Part shown: piece after piece, positions 10,945-21,198 of the stretch
How the letters are laid out: every line of letters begins with the position of its first letter
Numbering within the stretch: position 1 is the first letter of the stretch
Assembly (NCBI GenBank): GCA_949825045.1
Contig: OX463808.1
Coordinates: 31,061,674 to 31,125,673, forward strand
DNA: 64,000 bases
Direction of reading: 5' to 3'
Origin: Argyresthia goedartella
Taxonomy: Eukaryota > Arthropoda > Insecta > Lepidoptera > Argyresthiidae
Translations under genes and position numbers: made by a program
The notes under the pieces: generated by a model
What the model was told of the DNA's origin: nothing
Databases searched by the model: none
What the model saw: the letters and a program-made list of their open reading frames with translations, nothing else

Positions 10945-11242
10945 CTAAAGTCTGGCAAACGAAAGCGTGACCTGGAGTTTTCTTAAAAGTTTCAATATGG
11001 CAACAATATTATGCTGTCAAAGGCACGTCAAACGACAAAGTGATAGATAGTCACACTCCGTTCCGTTATTCTAAACCTCTGTCTCTCTTTCTAACTGTAA
11101 CGCTTCCGTACAGCAGAAAGAGAGGCAAAGATCTTTAGAATAACTGAACGGAGTGTAGTGATTTATGTTAGTGATACCACATAGAGGTTTTATGAATTCT
11201 ACCACGTTTTCTCATGTCACGCTTTCGTTTGCCAGACTCTAG
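10945..11242. mobile_element. MITE 'SCTGGCAAACG', copy 1
   Basis: Terminal inverted repeats of about 27 bp: AAAGTCTGGCAAACGAAAGC at the left and the reverse complement at the right (TTTCGTTTGCCAGACTCT). Inside is a second inverted repeat, ACTCCGTTCCGTTATTCTAA against TTAGAATAACTGAACGGAGT, with CTCTCTTTCT / AGAAAGAGAG nearer the centre, so the single strand would fold into a nested hairpin. No coding. It is repeated without a visible change 773 bp downstream. Confidence 0.85.
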
Positions 11243-11331
11243 GATTTTTAATTTGAGGCCAGAAATGTAAACAAAGAACTGTCATTTTCCAGTAAAAAAA
11301 GTATAATATGTATGTCAAAGACAACGATTTT
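11239..11331. mobile_element. Palindromic MITE, left half only
   Basis: CTAGGATTTTTAATTTGAGG begins the same element that is complete at 12012-12161. Here it stops after ACAACGATTTT, where another element (11333-11716) begins. It abuts and shares the CTAG end of the preceding MITE. Confidence 0.75.
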
Positions 11332-11332
11332 A

Positions 11333-11716
11333 ATACAGGGTCACTTTTCTGTAGTACATTTTTTTTACTCAGGGTGCTCTCAAAGTGAGTAGTATTTTTT
11401 TGTAATGCTTCAAAATTTACGGGAAAAAATTAATTGCTTCTTAAATTAGGTACCCAGAGCTGCAATTCTTTTTTTTTTGTAATGATACATTATCTGGTCA
11501 TAATACAACACCTTTTGTTTTGGTGTTTTTTATCAACTTTTCTCTGTATTAATGAAATTGTAAAAAAATCGGCAGTTTATTTGAAAAAACCAAAAATGAT
11601 CATCACTTTTTATCCAATTAAGTTATGACCATGCTGTAGAAATATTTTTTGTTGGAAATCACCTCCTCTATCACCCTGGTTCGTTTGATCCACGGTATTT
11701 GGGCCACCCTGTATAT
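11333..11716. mobile_element. Element with ACAGGGT ends
   Basis: The left end reads TACAGGGTCAC and the right end GGGCCACCCTGTA, giving short inverted repeats of about 10 bp. The inside is AT-rich and non-coding. Ends with ACCCTGTA are common on insect MITEs. It fills the space between the two identical 393-bp blocks. Confidence 0.5.
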
Positions 11717-11717
11717 A

Positions 11718-12015
11718 CTAAAGTCTGGCAAACGAAAGCGTGACCTGGAGTTTTCTTAAAAGTTTCAATATGGCAACAATATTATGCTGTCAAAGGCACG
11801 TCAAACGACAAAGTGATAGATAGTCACACTCCGTTCCGTTATTCTAAACCTCTGTCTCTCTTTCTAACTGTAACGCTTCCGTACAGCAGAAAGAGAGGCA
11901 AAGATCTTTAGAATAACTGAACGGAGTGTAGTGATTTATGTTAGTGATACCACATAGAGGTTTTATGAATTCTACCACGTTTTCTCATGTCACGCTTTCG
12001 TTTGCCAGACTCTAG
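11718..12015. mobile_element. MITE 'SCTGGCAAACG', copy 2
   Basis: By eye identical to 10945-11242, including the inner hairpin. The identity extends a few bases to the left and to 12104 on the right (block 11712-12104 equals 10939-11331), so the copies arose by duplication of the block and not by two transpositions. Confidence 0.85.
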
Positions 12016-12161
12016 GATTTTTAATTTGAGGCCAGAAATGTAAACAAAGAACTGTCATTTTCCAGTAAAAAAAGTATAATATGTATGTCAAAGACAACGA
12101 TTTTGTTCTAGAAAATGACAGTTGTTTGTTTACATTTCTGGCTTCAAATTAAAAATCCTAG
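12012..12161. mobile_element. Palindromic MITE, complete 150-bp copy
   Basis: CTAGGATTTTTAATTTGAGG at the left faces CTTCAAATTAAAAATCCTAG at the right; GCCAGAAATGTAAACAAA and its complement continue the arms, so most of the element is a foldback. A third, diverged copy lies at 59616-59756 and a half copy at 11239. Confidence 0.85.
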
Positions 12162-12308
12162 TATAATTCGAATGAGGATTTTTTTTTATTGTGTATGTAT
12201 TTTTTATGACAAATAACTAAGCACAAAACTCTATGCCTGCAATTAAAGATATTTCCCGATAAGATCGGGAGAGTCCAGTTTTGACCGATAAACAAATAAA
12301 CAATAAAA

Positions 12309-12723
12309 ACCGGTCAAGTGCGAGTCTAAATCGCGCACGAAGGGTTCCGTACCACCGTTCAATGGAAGCGATGGTGTGGAGTGAAAAGTTTGGATTTTAC
12401 ACAGCAAAATATTGTTTACAAAGTTATTGGTGCGGTTACTTTCACACTCCATGTACGTAACCAGGTGCATCCATAAGTTTGTATGTGGTATTGAAAGAAT
12501 TGTTGTATGGGAGCCCCCTTAAATATTTCTTTTATCCTGTTTTTTAGTATTTGTTGTTATAGCGGCAACATAAATACATAATCTGTGAAAATTTCAACTC
12601 TCTAGCTAGCTAGGTTCTTGAGATACAGCCTGGTGACAGACGGACGGACGGACGGACGGACGGACAGCGGAGTCTTAGTAATAGGGTCCCGTTTGGAACC
12701 CTTCGGGTACGGAACCCTAAAAA
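12309..12723 (+). repeat. GGTTCCGTA repeat family, full short form
   Basis: Near-identical to 9971-10380 and 49923-50324; the GGAC tandem is longer here (about six units). It is followed immediately by a second, different member of the family. Confidence 0.85.
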
Positions 12724-12977
12724 GGCTAAGAAAATGGCCATACCAATAATTTCTTGTATGGGTACTTCTTTTAATTCTTAGTAATCTGTAAGTTTTGTTA
12801 TTTGTTGTTACAGCGGCAATAGAAATACAGCCTCTGTGAAAATTTCAGCTCTCTACCTATTTCGGTTGAACCGGTATAGCCCCGTGACAGACGGACAGAC
12901 GCACGGACGGACGCGGAGAGAGGAGTCTTAGTAATAGGGTCCCGTTTGGCACCCTTCGGATACGGAACCCTAAAAAA
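12724..12977 (+). repeat. GGTTCCGTA repeat family, second subtype
   Basis: Shares GTTGTTACAGCGGCAATAGA, the GGAC tandem and the end GGATACGGAACCCTAAAAAA with the family, but the 5' half differs (ATGGCCATACCAATAATTTC). It resembles the minus-strand copy at 2781-3018. It is 5'-truncated against the preceding copy. Confidence 0.75.
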
Positions 12978-13389
12978 TATTCGAGAACAAGAACAAGATA
13001 TACAAAATTCTTACGAATTCTGTAAACAGAATTGTTCAATTGTGCTATATTTAATATACAATCTGTATAAAAGGTTAATCCAAGCCGATGTAATTCCGAC
13101 AAAAATGGTCTTACCATAAAAAAAAATAACTACTGTTCGAAACTTGTTTAAAAACAAAAATTAATAGCAATTGACGTTTGTTTTGAGGTTAAACTATGTT
13201 TATTTGTTGTAACACGGTCAGGATTTAAAATCGCATTAAAATAATTTGACCAATCAGAACTTCGCTTAAACAAGCAATGTCGCAATAAATGACTGCTCGT
13301 GTCATATAATCGTGTTGTAATTAGTATTTTAGTTATTATTCATCTCGCAATATAATCACAAATGGTATGTTGTGATAAATAATTAATTT
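12978..13389. other. No gene seen
   Basis: AT-rich DNA without recognisable content. Confidence 0.35.
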
Positions 13390-13623
13390 CCCCAACGAGG
13401 CCCACAGGCCTTTACCCGTATAGGAATAAGATTAAGCCATACTCCACCACGCTGGCTCAGTGCGCGATGATGGACGGTTTTACGACCACTACCACGTAGC
13501 GATAGTAACCGGGACCTACACCTACTTAAGATAAATTAATTATATCATTTGTACATGGTCAGGTTTCGAACCTGCATCTCCTGTGTGAGAAGCAAGCGTG
13601 AAACCCATTAGACCACGGAGCTC
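13390..13623 (-). repeat. SINE family A, full length with intact B-box
   Basis: On the minus strand the head reads GAGCTCCGTGGTCTAATGGG, then CAGGTTCGAAACCTGACCAT with a good B-box (GGTTCGAAACC), and the body ends in GGCCTGTGGGCCTCGTTGGG. The head is tRNA-like but lacks a full cloverleaf, so this is a SINE and not a tRNA gene. Confidence 0.85.
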
Positions 13624-14765
13624 ATTTCATGTACTCCTTGAAAATGAAGGCTCATTTGGAATCTAGTTATTTTCTGCGTAGCTTTAAAGAAGCCTCTTCC
13701 AATCCTTAGAATATCGAGTCGTTTCTACACAGAAATTATGCTACTGAGTAAGTTAATTCAAGGAAAGAGTTCCGACTGACTCACATTTACGATTTCGCGA
13801 AGTAAAGAGATGAAATATAAACTCGTTTTGGAAAGGCTTCGATAAGTTTCAAAAGTCCTGGTGCGCTGGCAGATTTTTCTTTTCATCGCGAATGATTTCG
13901 CAGAATTGAAGCAGATGAAATCAATGGACTGGTGGAAATACTGCTTTAATTAATACTCTTCCAGCCGTAAATTGGAACTCTATTTAAATTGGGGTCATCA
14001 GTCTGAGCAAAATTTTTCATCTGGAAGTAGAAAAAATGTTATGAAAACCAAACAAGGACTGCTTTTAATGTTTTTTGCAGCTCGTGTTAGAATAAAATCA
14101 ATAGGTCCTTTGACACTTCCATAAACAAATAAAATCATTTATTGCCAAACATAAAAAAATACAAAATAATAATAAATACTAATATTTGGCAAAAGGCTGC
14201 TCAGCAATGAGATGAGCATGACCCCTTTTTAAAGACATTAGTGCATTAACCCTCAATTAGATGCGCTGGGTGCCGCACACCCCAGTCTATAACTTTTTTG
14301 ATTTTGAATTTACCGCGCTAGCGCTTCTAGTAACTTTTTAAAAGCGCGTGACCTTCGTACTGCAGTTGCGAGCGGTGTTCGGTTGAATGTGGGTTTGCTT
14401 GGAGAACGCGTATGGGGTGTGCAACAACCCAAGTGAGCGTTTACGTAGTATACATTTTGAGTAAGTATCTAATTGTTCATTTAATGCATGACAATAAATA
14501 GGTGTACCACTTTACCACCTTAAATACGCAATATCAATGTAACTTGTATGTTTTTGTGTAAAAAAAAAATCTAACTAATTCAATAAAAAATGCAATTATA
14601 TTTCCTAATAATTAGTAATTAAAATATGTGGCAGTTTGTGTGTGTGTCACTTGTTTGTGTTAAGTAGAAAAAGGTAAATGTAGAAAAAGGCGGGTGTATG
14701 TAAAAAAAGGTAAATTAATAAATTTAATTTTTGTTATTGTTTGAGAAGTACACTAAAAGTATACT
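13624..14765. other. No gene seen
   Basis: Includes a small GC-rich patch near 14265-14420 (GGGTGCCGCACACCCC is palindromic) and AT-rich DNA. No family recognised. Confidence 0.35.
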
Positions 14766-14802
14766 CAACATCCAAATCTAAGCTTCGCAGATTTGGATGT
14801 TG
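14766..14802. repeat. Perfect 14-bp hairpin
   Basis: CAACATCCAAATCT at 14766-14779 pairs exactly with 14789-14802 around a 9-nt loop. Confidence 0.8.
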
Positions 14803-14849
14803 GAGGTATTCGAATCATGAATAATATGAATCTAACGACACTTCATATG

Positions 14850-15035
14850 GTGTTGCGGTTCGAGGGTCTGCCCCCCAAGCTACAGGTTCCGAGATGGAAT
14901 TCCGGCCGGGGACGAAGAAAAAAAAATCTCTATAGGTCTTGGATGTTTAGATGTGTGTGACGTCGCTGTTGCTGGTTCCCACGACGCAGGGTATGCTAGT
15001 GTGGGGCCAGAAGCTATATATGTGCTTACATATCA
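14850..15035 (+). repeat. SINE family C, decayed copy
   Basis: GGTCTTGGATGTTTAGATGT, CTGGTTCCCACGACGCAGGG and GTGGGGCCAGAAGC match the body of the copy at 37847-38057. The tRNA-like head is badly mutated. Confidence 0.65.
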
Positions 15036-15439
15036 TTAAGAAAGACAGAACTCGAAAAACTTTATACCCTGCTAGACTCCGGCTAAGGAAAGAAGATATA
15101 GAAAAAGCGCGGAAAATTCAAAAAATATTAGCATGGTATCCCTCAAAGTTTGTTTGATAACAGCCATATTGAAAAATTGAATCTAGAGTAGTGATATGAA
15201 TACTGGCTATTTTGAAATGATGAAAACAGCCGCTAAGTTGGTGGCCGCTGTTAGCAACGGCTGTTTGGTCAGACGCTGCTTTGGTAATGATTATTAAATT
15301 CACACTTGTGGTTGTCGTTGTTAAAGTGGGTTATCTAATTTGCCTCATTGCTGTTAGTTATTTAACAGTAACGTAAAAACGATCAAATAAACTTCCCTTC
15401 ATACTTTACACAAGATTAGGACTGTCAGAATTACTATTT
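15036..15439. other. No gene seen
   Basis: Contains short partial palindromes around AACAGCCGCTAAG (about 15228) but no definable element. Confidence 0.35.
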
Positions 15440-15586
15440 CAACAACGGCGTTGTTCATTGTTTTAAAACAACGGTCATCGAAATGCGCTGTTGTAATAAT
15501 AACCACCTCTAGTCTTGAGGTTGTCATTATTACGATAGCGCATTTAGTAATAAGTTGTTTTTAAATAATGAACAACGCCGTTGTTG
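15440..15586. mobile_element. Foldback MITE
   Basis: CAACAACGGCGTTGTTCATT at the left faces AATGAACAACGCCGTTGTTG at the right; the arms continue with GCGCTGTTGTAATAAT against ATTATTACGATAGCGC and meet near CTAGTC. About 147 bp, almost fully self-complementary. It lies just beyond the 3' end of the transposase pseudogene. Confidence 0.8.
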
Positions 15587-15639
15587 ATAAGCTGTCGTCG
15601 AAATCAAAACCATTTTATTATAAAAAATATAAACCTTTA

Positions 15640-16420
15640 TTCAGAATAATCAAAGAAAAATCAACATGCATAGATTCATCGGAGTCAGTGCAGGTATTGG
15701 TCTCTCACATTAATTATGAAACTTTAAAAAAAAATCCTCGATAAAAACGTCCCTTTCTTTAAATTTATTTACCACGTTTACAACATGATCAGTCATTTTC
15801 TTTTGGTGTTACATTTTCAAATGAATATTTGATCAGATTTTTTAAAAGCTCCGTGGTCATATTTATATTTTTATATGTTACTTTGCGTTTTGCCAGGCTC
15901 CAGCTTAATGGCATTTAGATCACAATTAAACGGAATTAGTCTCAATACCTACTTTGATATTTCATTGGCTTCATATATTGTCTTTGGCTTATACCGTTTT
16001 ACTAGACACAGCAGTTCTACTTTCGTATGATACTCTTCAAATTGAATAGTATTCAATGTAAGCCATTCTTTTATCTCATCTTTGCGATTCTGTATTGTAG
16101 GGGTTTTATTTACGATAACAGAATGGTATAATTGTCCATAACAATTACGCATGGCAAATTTAAGTTGGGTACAAGCTTTTCTTTTAACCACATATTGGAA
16201 TTGGTGGAATTCATGTCATGGTGATAGTCAGTCATTTTTCATTTTGTACTAAAGACTTATAATGAGTTTGGTACAGGACATTTCTCCGACCCTGCTTGTA
16301 AAATTATGTAACGTTTTCCGATTGCCACGATTTTTTTTGCCTTGTAGTTTGTATGTACATAAGTCTCGTATAAATGAATTATTGGCTTTCTGCACGTTTT
16401 GATGATATGGATCTTAAGAA
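15640..16420 (-). pseudogene. DDE transposase (IS630/Tc1-related) with damaged active site
   Basis: The minus strand reads, in order, PIIHLYETYVHTNYK, GKRYIILQAGSEKCPVPN, then NSTNFQYVVKRKACTQL, YHSVIVNKTPT, RKDEIKEWLTLNTIQFEEYH, and LRLIPFNCDLNAIKL. These follow the order of a large eukaryotic DDE family with LDET, DN..YHS and LPPYH.DLNPIE motifs. The first catalytic aspartate is a tyrosine here (LYET), the segment for the second (VIVMDN) is readable only in a neighbouring frame around 16130, and the final glutamate is lysine (NAIK). Several stops and frame changes also separate the blocks. It is therefore inactive. The family call is from remembered motifs. Confidence 0.75.
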
Positions 16421-17247
16421 GTATTGTCTCTAAGCAGATATGTCATTCTGTTCAATTAACAACAACATTTTTTATTATTATTTTTCGTTTTTTTCTTAAA
16501 TTCATAACCATTGGCCAATAATATTCGATGGAGAGATTCCCGACATCCAGTAAATCTTATGATTTCTCTTAATTCTAGCAAAACTTATCTCAATGTCGGA
16601 ACTTGTTTTCTAACGATATAAAATTCATTTCTTTTATTGCGTATAGCATCCGTGCCAAAACAATCCAAACAATCTGTTTGGTTATGAGGTCGTTTTTTCC
16701 CAGGGATACTCCACACAATTTCATTTGTTGCTCCTTCTTTTTTAGTCAGTTTAATGTAATAACACTCATAAATGTAAAGAACAAATAAAAAAAGTTATGC
16801 ACCTACCTTATACATTTAATATTTTTCAAATTCACCTGATAAGTATTTGAAATTTTACCTGTGATAGAAGCAATCTCTTTAAAGTACTGGTTTTGAGTTT
16901 TTATTCAGTCCTTCTGCTCTAAATTAGTGAGATTTCTAATAGTTCCCTCTATTGCATCGACGCCTTTTATATCCTCCAGATTTTCTGCGAAAGAAGCAAT
17001 TTTTCGGCATTTTAAAGTACACTCGGCGGTGCAGCGCAGACACATATGCGCAACCCGGTTGGCACATGGCAACCCACTGAACACAAAGTTCATTATTAGT
17101 CTTGATATTGATACATCAGTCTGCCTTTACGGCCAGCGTCTCTGGCGGCGAGTGAAAGAACCAAGTCTAATAAAAACATACCTATAGCTATACCATAGAC
17201 TAGCTATACATAGCTGTAGACTGTAGCAGTGTAATATAAGAAGGAAA
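16421..17247. other. No gene seen
   Basis: Short frames on both strands around 16905-17187 overlap each other and carry no recognised domain. Part of the N-terminus of the adjoining transposase could lie in 16421-16560 but is not readable. Confidence 0.35.
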
Positions 17248-17348
17248 CCTACAATCATCAATCTTCAAATTGAGTTTATATTGATGACCACTTAAGATTA
17301 TTTGTGTGGACATCATACAAACTTAATTTGAAGAGATATGATTGTAGG
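17248..17348. repeat. Imperfect foldback of about 100 bp
   Basis: CCTACAATCATCAATCTTCA at the left pairs imperfectly with TGAAGAGATATGATTGTAGG at the right; the arms extend about 30 bp. Probably a small MITE; no target duplication seen. Confidence 0.65.
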
Positions 17349-18118
17349 CTTCGTTAATTTTCATTCATTTTTAGGGAACTAAAATAAAAAATGGGGTGAT
17401 AATTCAATAACTTTTAATTTATGAGTATCACATTTTAAACCATTAAAATCAACATATATTGCAATTATAGTTTTACAATAATTATACTGGTATATGCACT
17501 GTTAGGATGGCATTCCGAAAAAGAGTGTTGGATGAAGCATGATATTTCTCTTCAAAGTGTTTTTGATATAGTTTATCTTTAAGAGCTAATGCATTTCCCA
17601 CTATGTTAAAGGTTCATGCCATGACCAGGAACCTGTCAGGATACTTAGCTGGATTGGGGAATTTATGCAGTGGTATATATATGATCTTCACCTGTAAATC
17701 GAAAAAAGTACATATAATGGACCGAATGAATAAAGATAATGACTGCTTCAAATCAGTTTTTCAAGACAAGGAAGGTTCGTTTGTCACAAAAGGAGAGGTT
17801 CTCATTTTGTTGGAGCTCTAAGTGAACAGAACAGACAGTTAAAGGCCCTTCCAATAGTACAACACATATTTACGATAGCATAAGAAACGAGTATCATAAC
17901 CTAAGTGAGTCTAATCGGTCGGAGTTTAGCTAAGGGGTTCCGCCCTCTTATCGACACTGACCAAATGTCTGTAGGTACTTAAACTACTTGTGGATACAAA
18001 ACCACGCTTTACAATAAAGTATCACTTACTAGTTGTATTGCAGTTATGAATACAGCATCGTTTCTCATTAATCATTCTTGAGGCTTGATTCCAAAAATGT
18101 TTGAATGCAGTTGTCGGT
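17349..18118. other. No gene recognised
   Basis: A 72-codon plus-strand frame (17603-17821) is lysine/serine-rich and matches no family I know. Nothing else stands out. Confidence 0.35.
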
Positions 18119-18170
18119 ATCCAAAATCCAGGTCCAGGGGTGTCTGCACCCCTGGACCTGGATTTTGGAT
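18119..18170. repeat. Perfect 24-bp hairpin with 4-nt loop
   Basis: 18119-18142 is followed by TCTG and then its exact reverse complement at 18147-18170. The arm contains CCAGGTCCAGGGG. The right side continues into TTGGTTGGTGGATTGGAACC, a partial echo of the arm. No element ends are visible. Confidence 0.9.
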
Positions 18171-19341
18171 TGGTTGGTGGATTGGAACCAGGTTGTTGAT
18201 GTAATAACAAATAACAAAATTACAAAAAAGCACAATCGATCAAAGTGACATGACAACCGGAGTTTCGTTACAGTTGAACTTTAGAGTATCCTACGGATAA
18301 ATATTTTAATTAAAAATATTAACAATCACCAGACTGCAGACAAACAAGCTTTTTTTCATTAATTCCAGCTATATTTCAGCTGAAATATTTTGGTGAACAT
18401 CTCATATGTTCTGTGTAAAAAATATTTTGACTTAAAAATATGCGTAGAATGGATTGTAATCACAACCTCTTTTTATTATTTTTTATTTTGCTGCTGGATA
18501 CTTTTCTTTCAGCCTGACTCACGACCTCTAGGGAGGAATGAAGGAACTAATTCTAAAAGCAGAATTTGTACGTGGATGTGTTTCTACTGAGTGAAAATTA
18601 ACAACGAAACAATTCAAAGCAAATGTTTGACCACAGCCATATTAGAAAATTGACACAGTCATAATTAAAATAATAATAAAAAAAAACAAAAAAAAAACAG
18701 AAATGTCCTCTGTGGAGGAAGCCACATCTTTGGTGATACCAGATAATAGCAGCAAGAGAAAGAAGGATGCAACCTCTTTGGTAACAACTAAATGAAAAAG
18801 TTTTTGGCAGTAGGTGGACATATAGTCATAATTAGATACGGTGGGCTTTTTGCCAGCAGTCTGTTTTTTTCTGCCGCAACACAGACCACAGACAAGAGCA
18901 GTGACGTTTTAGACTTTTCATTCTTTTTACCAGTGTCAAAAGAGGACACACAAATACTGAAATACTGAAATACTCATTTATTAATAAATCATAATAATTT
19001 ATATGTCAGACAGGAAATATGAGTTTTACAAAAAATGTCAAGTTAGTAAAAGATATTATTCTTTTACAATTATACTACACCTTATTATACAATAGTATAA
19101 CATTCAAATAGGTATTATATCAATGTCAAGTAAATTAAATTAATATTATTATGTCATGATACTATGATAAATCAATATACAATTTGTATGAAAATCTAGC
19201 TTAACGGACAGGGAATTACTTTCATATTCTGAAAGAATTCGTCAGTTGTATAGCATGCCATACCAACCAGTATCTGTTCACACAGAGCTCAGTAACATAA
19301 CAGCTACCAAATTACCCACAGCAATGACGCACATAACATAA
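18171..19341. other. No gene seen
   Basis: AT-rich DNA with A-runs near 18680-18700 and a direct echo TACTGAAATACTGAAATACT near 18956. No family recognised. Confidence 0.35.
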
Positions 19342-19507
19342 GGGAGGTCGCACACGGCGTATTTTAAATGCGCAGATGACGCGCAAATGCCGCGCGTATG
19401 TACGCGCTTCAAACGCGATTTGAACGCAAGGTTGTAACCTACGCACATGGGGCGTTCGTGAAACGCACGTCGTCCGCGCGTTTAAAATACGCCGTGTGCG
19501 ACCTCTC
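19342..19507. mobile_element. PIF/Harbinger-type MITE with TAA target duplication
   Basis: The left end GGGAGGTCGCACACGGCG and the right end CGCCGTGTGCGACCTCTC are inverted repeats of about 33 bp that run on through TATTTTAAA. TAA flanks both sides (19339-19341 and 19508-19510), the 3-bp TWA duplication typical of PIF/Harbinger. The 166-bp inside is rich in CGCG words and non-coding. A 97-codon frame across it is an artefact. Confidence 0.85.
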
Positions 19508-19984
19508 TAACACAATAAGTGTGATGAAACAGCCGTTGTTAACAGCGACTGTTATAAAACAGCACAGCAGCTGTTTGCATAATTTGGAAACACCCGTTAT
19601 TCACAACTCTAAATTTGAAACTTTTACAGTAGTGTTGCCATTTGAAAGTTTTCAAATAACTCGAAAACTAGCCAGACTTTACTGCCGTTGATGCAAAATT
19701 TCACCTCACAGAAATTTAAAATTATATTAATATATGCATCGCTGCGTTTCCAAATGGTTACGTAACAGGTGAAACGAGTTTAGTAGCAGCCGGTTCGGCA
19801 TCAAGTTACCCGATTCGCAAACTCTACAAGGTGTGACTAATTGTAGTGAAGTTTAAACCAAGTGCGGTGTGGTGTGGTGAACTTTGTGACGGTGTTATAG
19901 TAACAAGTGCTGCCAGTTTCCATCTACGTAGTATCAACTTTCAATTAGATTTCGTGTGAATCATTTAAGAATTGTATCTGCTAC
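19508..19984. other. No gene seen
   Basis: A weak echo of CAGCCGTTGTTAACAGCG (near 19531) resembles words at 15.2 kb. No element could be defined. Confidence 0.3.
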
Positions 19985-20175
19985 CGGCAATCCGTATAAT
20001 GCCGGTATTCTAAATAATACCTAGGCAATATATATAATACCTGGGGAGTCAGGCAATGTATGAAATATTATTAATATTAATGTCCATTATATACTCTACC
20101 TAGGTAGTATATACAATGCCCAGGGATTATATAGAATACCTACTTGGCCACCGGCAATGTGTAAAATAAATAGCT
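19985..20175. repeat. Cluster of short palindromic words
   Basis: The stretch is built from degenerate words of the form GGCAATGTATAAAATACC and its reverse complement placed head to head, for example ATACCTAGGCAATATATATA, TAGTATATACAATGCC and GGATTATATAGAATACC. The same word type fills 781-965 and 22366-22470, always near the CTGCGGTAGC foldback or its remains. Confidence 0.6.
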
Positions 20176-20185
20176 GTTGGTAGAA

Positions 20186-20515
20186 TATCAGGGCAAAACA
20201 CTACGGTCGCTTAGGTGAAGGGTGAATTCCTTCGTGTTAGGGTTCCTAGGTGAAGGGTGAAGGGGGTGAGCGAAGCGAAGCCCCCTTCACCCTATATCCT
20301 TCGTAATAGGTTGAACATGTAAGCACAACAAAAATACTTAGTTTTGAGTATTTCTTGTGTAAGGTTGAACATGAAAGAAGAACAACAAAAAGTACTTAGT
20401 TTTAAGTATTTTTGTTGTTCTTACATGTTCAACCTAACACGAAGGATATAGGGGGCTTCGCTTCGCTCACCCCCTTCACCTTTCACCTAAGCTATCGCAG
20501 TGTTTTACGCTTTTA
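20186..20515. repeat. CTGCGGTAGC foldback element, large copy
   Basis: The left end GGCAAAACACTACGGTCGC and the right end GCTATCGCAGTGTTTTACG are inverted; the arms contain TTAGGTGAAGGGTGAA, GGGGGTGAGCGAAGCGAAGC and its complement, AGGTTGAACATG and its complement, and TACTTAGTTTTAAGTA in the centre. The left arm carries an extra partial duplication of the TTGAACATG segment. Fragments of the family lie at about 544, 37655, 42065 and 55280. Confidence 0.75.
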
Positions 20516-20553
20516 CATACATTACCGGCTGCGCATTGGGTATTAATAAAATA

Positions 20554-21195
20554 CCTAGGCCTGTGGCCTCACCCCCAATAGATACCGTATACAAGGCAAG
20601 CGACGCGCACCACGCATTAGCTCAATAGGTTGCGAAATAATTGTATTCGTTTGTTGTATTAATACCTTTATGGCGCAGCGGTTGTGGCTCTGCCTACCAT
20701 GCGGTACTCAGAACTCATATTAGGTAAGTTGAGAATAGCTACTAATATGTATCTTTGTACCCTCAAAATATTATCTACACAGTTATTTTAAGTGTGTTTT
20801 TGATATAATTATGTAAATAAATTGCTGAATAAAAACTTTTTTTTTTACTTTCTAGCATATAATTTATTTGATTTTTTTAACATAACTTATACTATTATAT
20901 ATAAATATAATGTTAAATCTGTGACTTTAATTGTGGTTCAGAAAATTGTAGGTCTTATGTCGGAATTGATTCAATGTCACTGACTGACACCGTATGTATC
21001 GATAAGTGGCTATTTCAGTCATTTCGATGTCGCATCACTAGATCTTCGGTGCTTTCTAGCGCGACCTTGAATTAGCCAATCACACGCCCGCTTGTTTGTT
21101 CCCCGCACACCCTTCCTTCCTCCGAATTCGGTGAGTTCGGTCCAGTGCAAATGTCTCATCATGCGGTATCTATTGGGGGTGATCTGTGACCTAGG
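20554..21195. repeat. Region bounded by a 19-bp perfect inverted repeat
   Basis: TCACCCCCAATAGATACCG ends at 20587 and its exact complement begins at 21164; CCTAGG lies at both outer limits (20554 and 21190). The inside contains a SINE family C head at 20666-20712 (GGCGCAGCGGTTGTGGCTCT) and otherwise unassigned DNA. This could be a non-autonomous DNA element; no target duplication is evident. Confidence 0.55.
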
Positions 21196-21198
21196 CAA

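Noticed and set aside
13390..13623. tRNA-like head with good B-box as a tRNA gene
   Set aside because: No complete cloverleaf, and the same head with its body occurs at 8086 and 146; it is a SINE. The same holds for 37847, 41482, 60703 and 62677.
19398..19691. 97-codon frame across 19.4-19.7 kb
   Set aside because: It starts inside a Harbinger-type MITE and leaves it without any domain.
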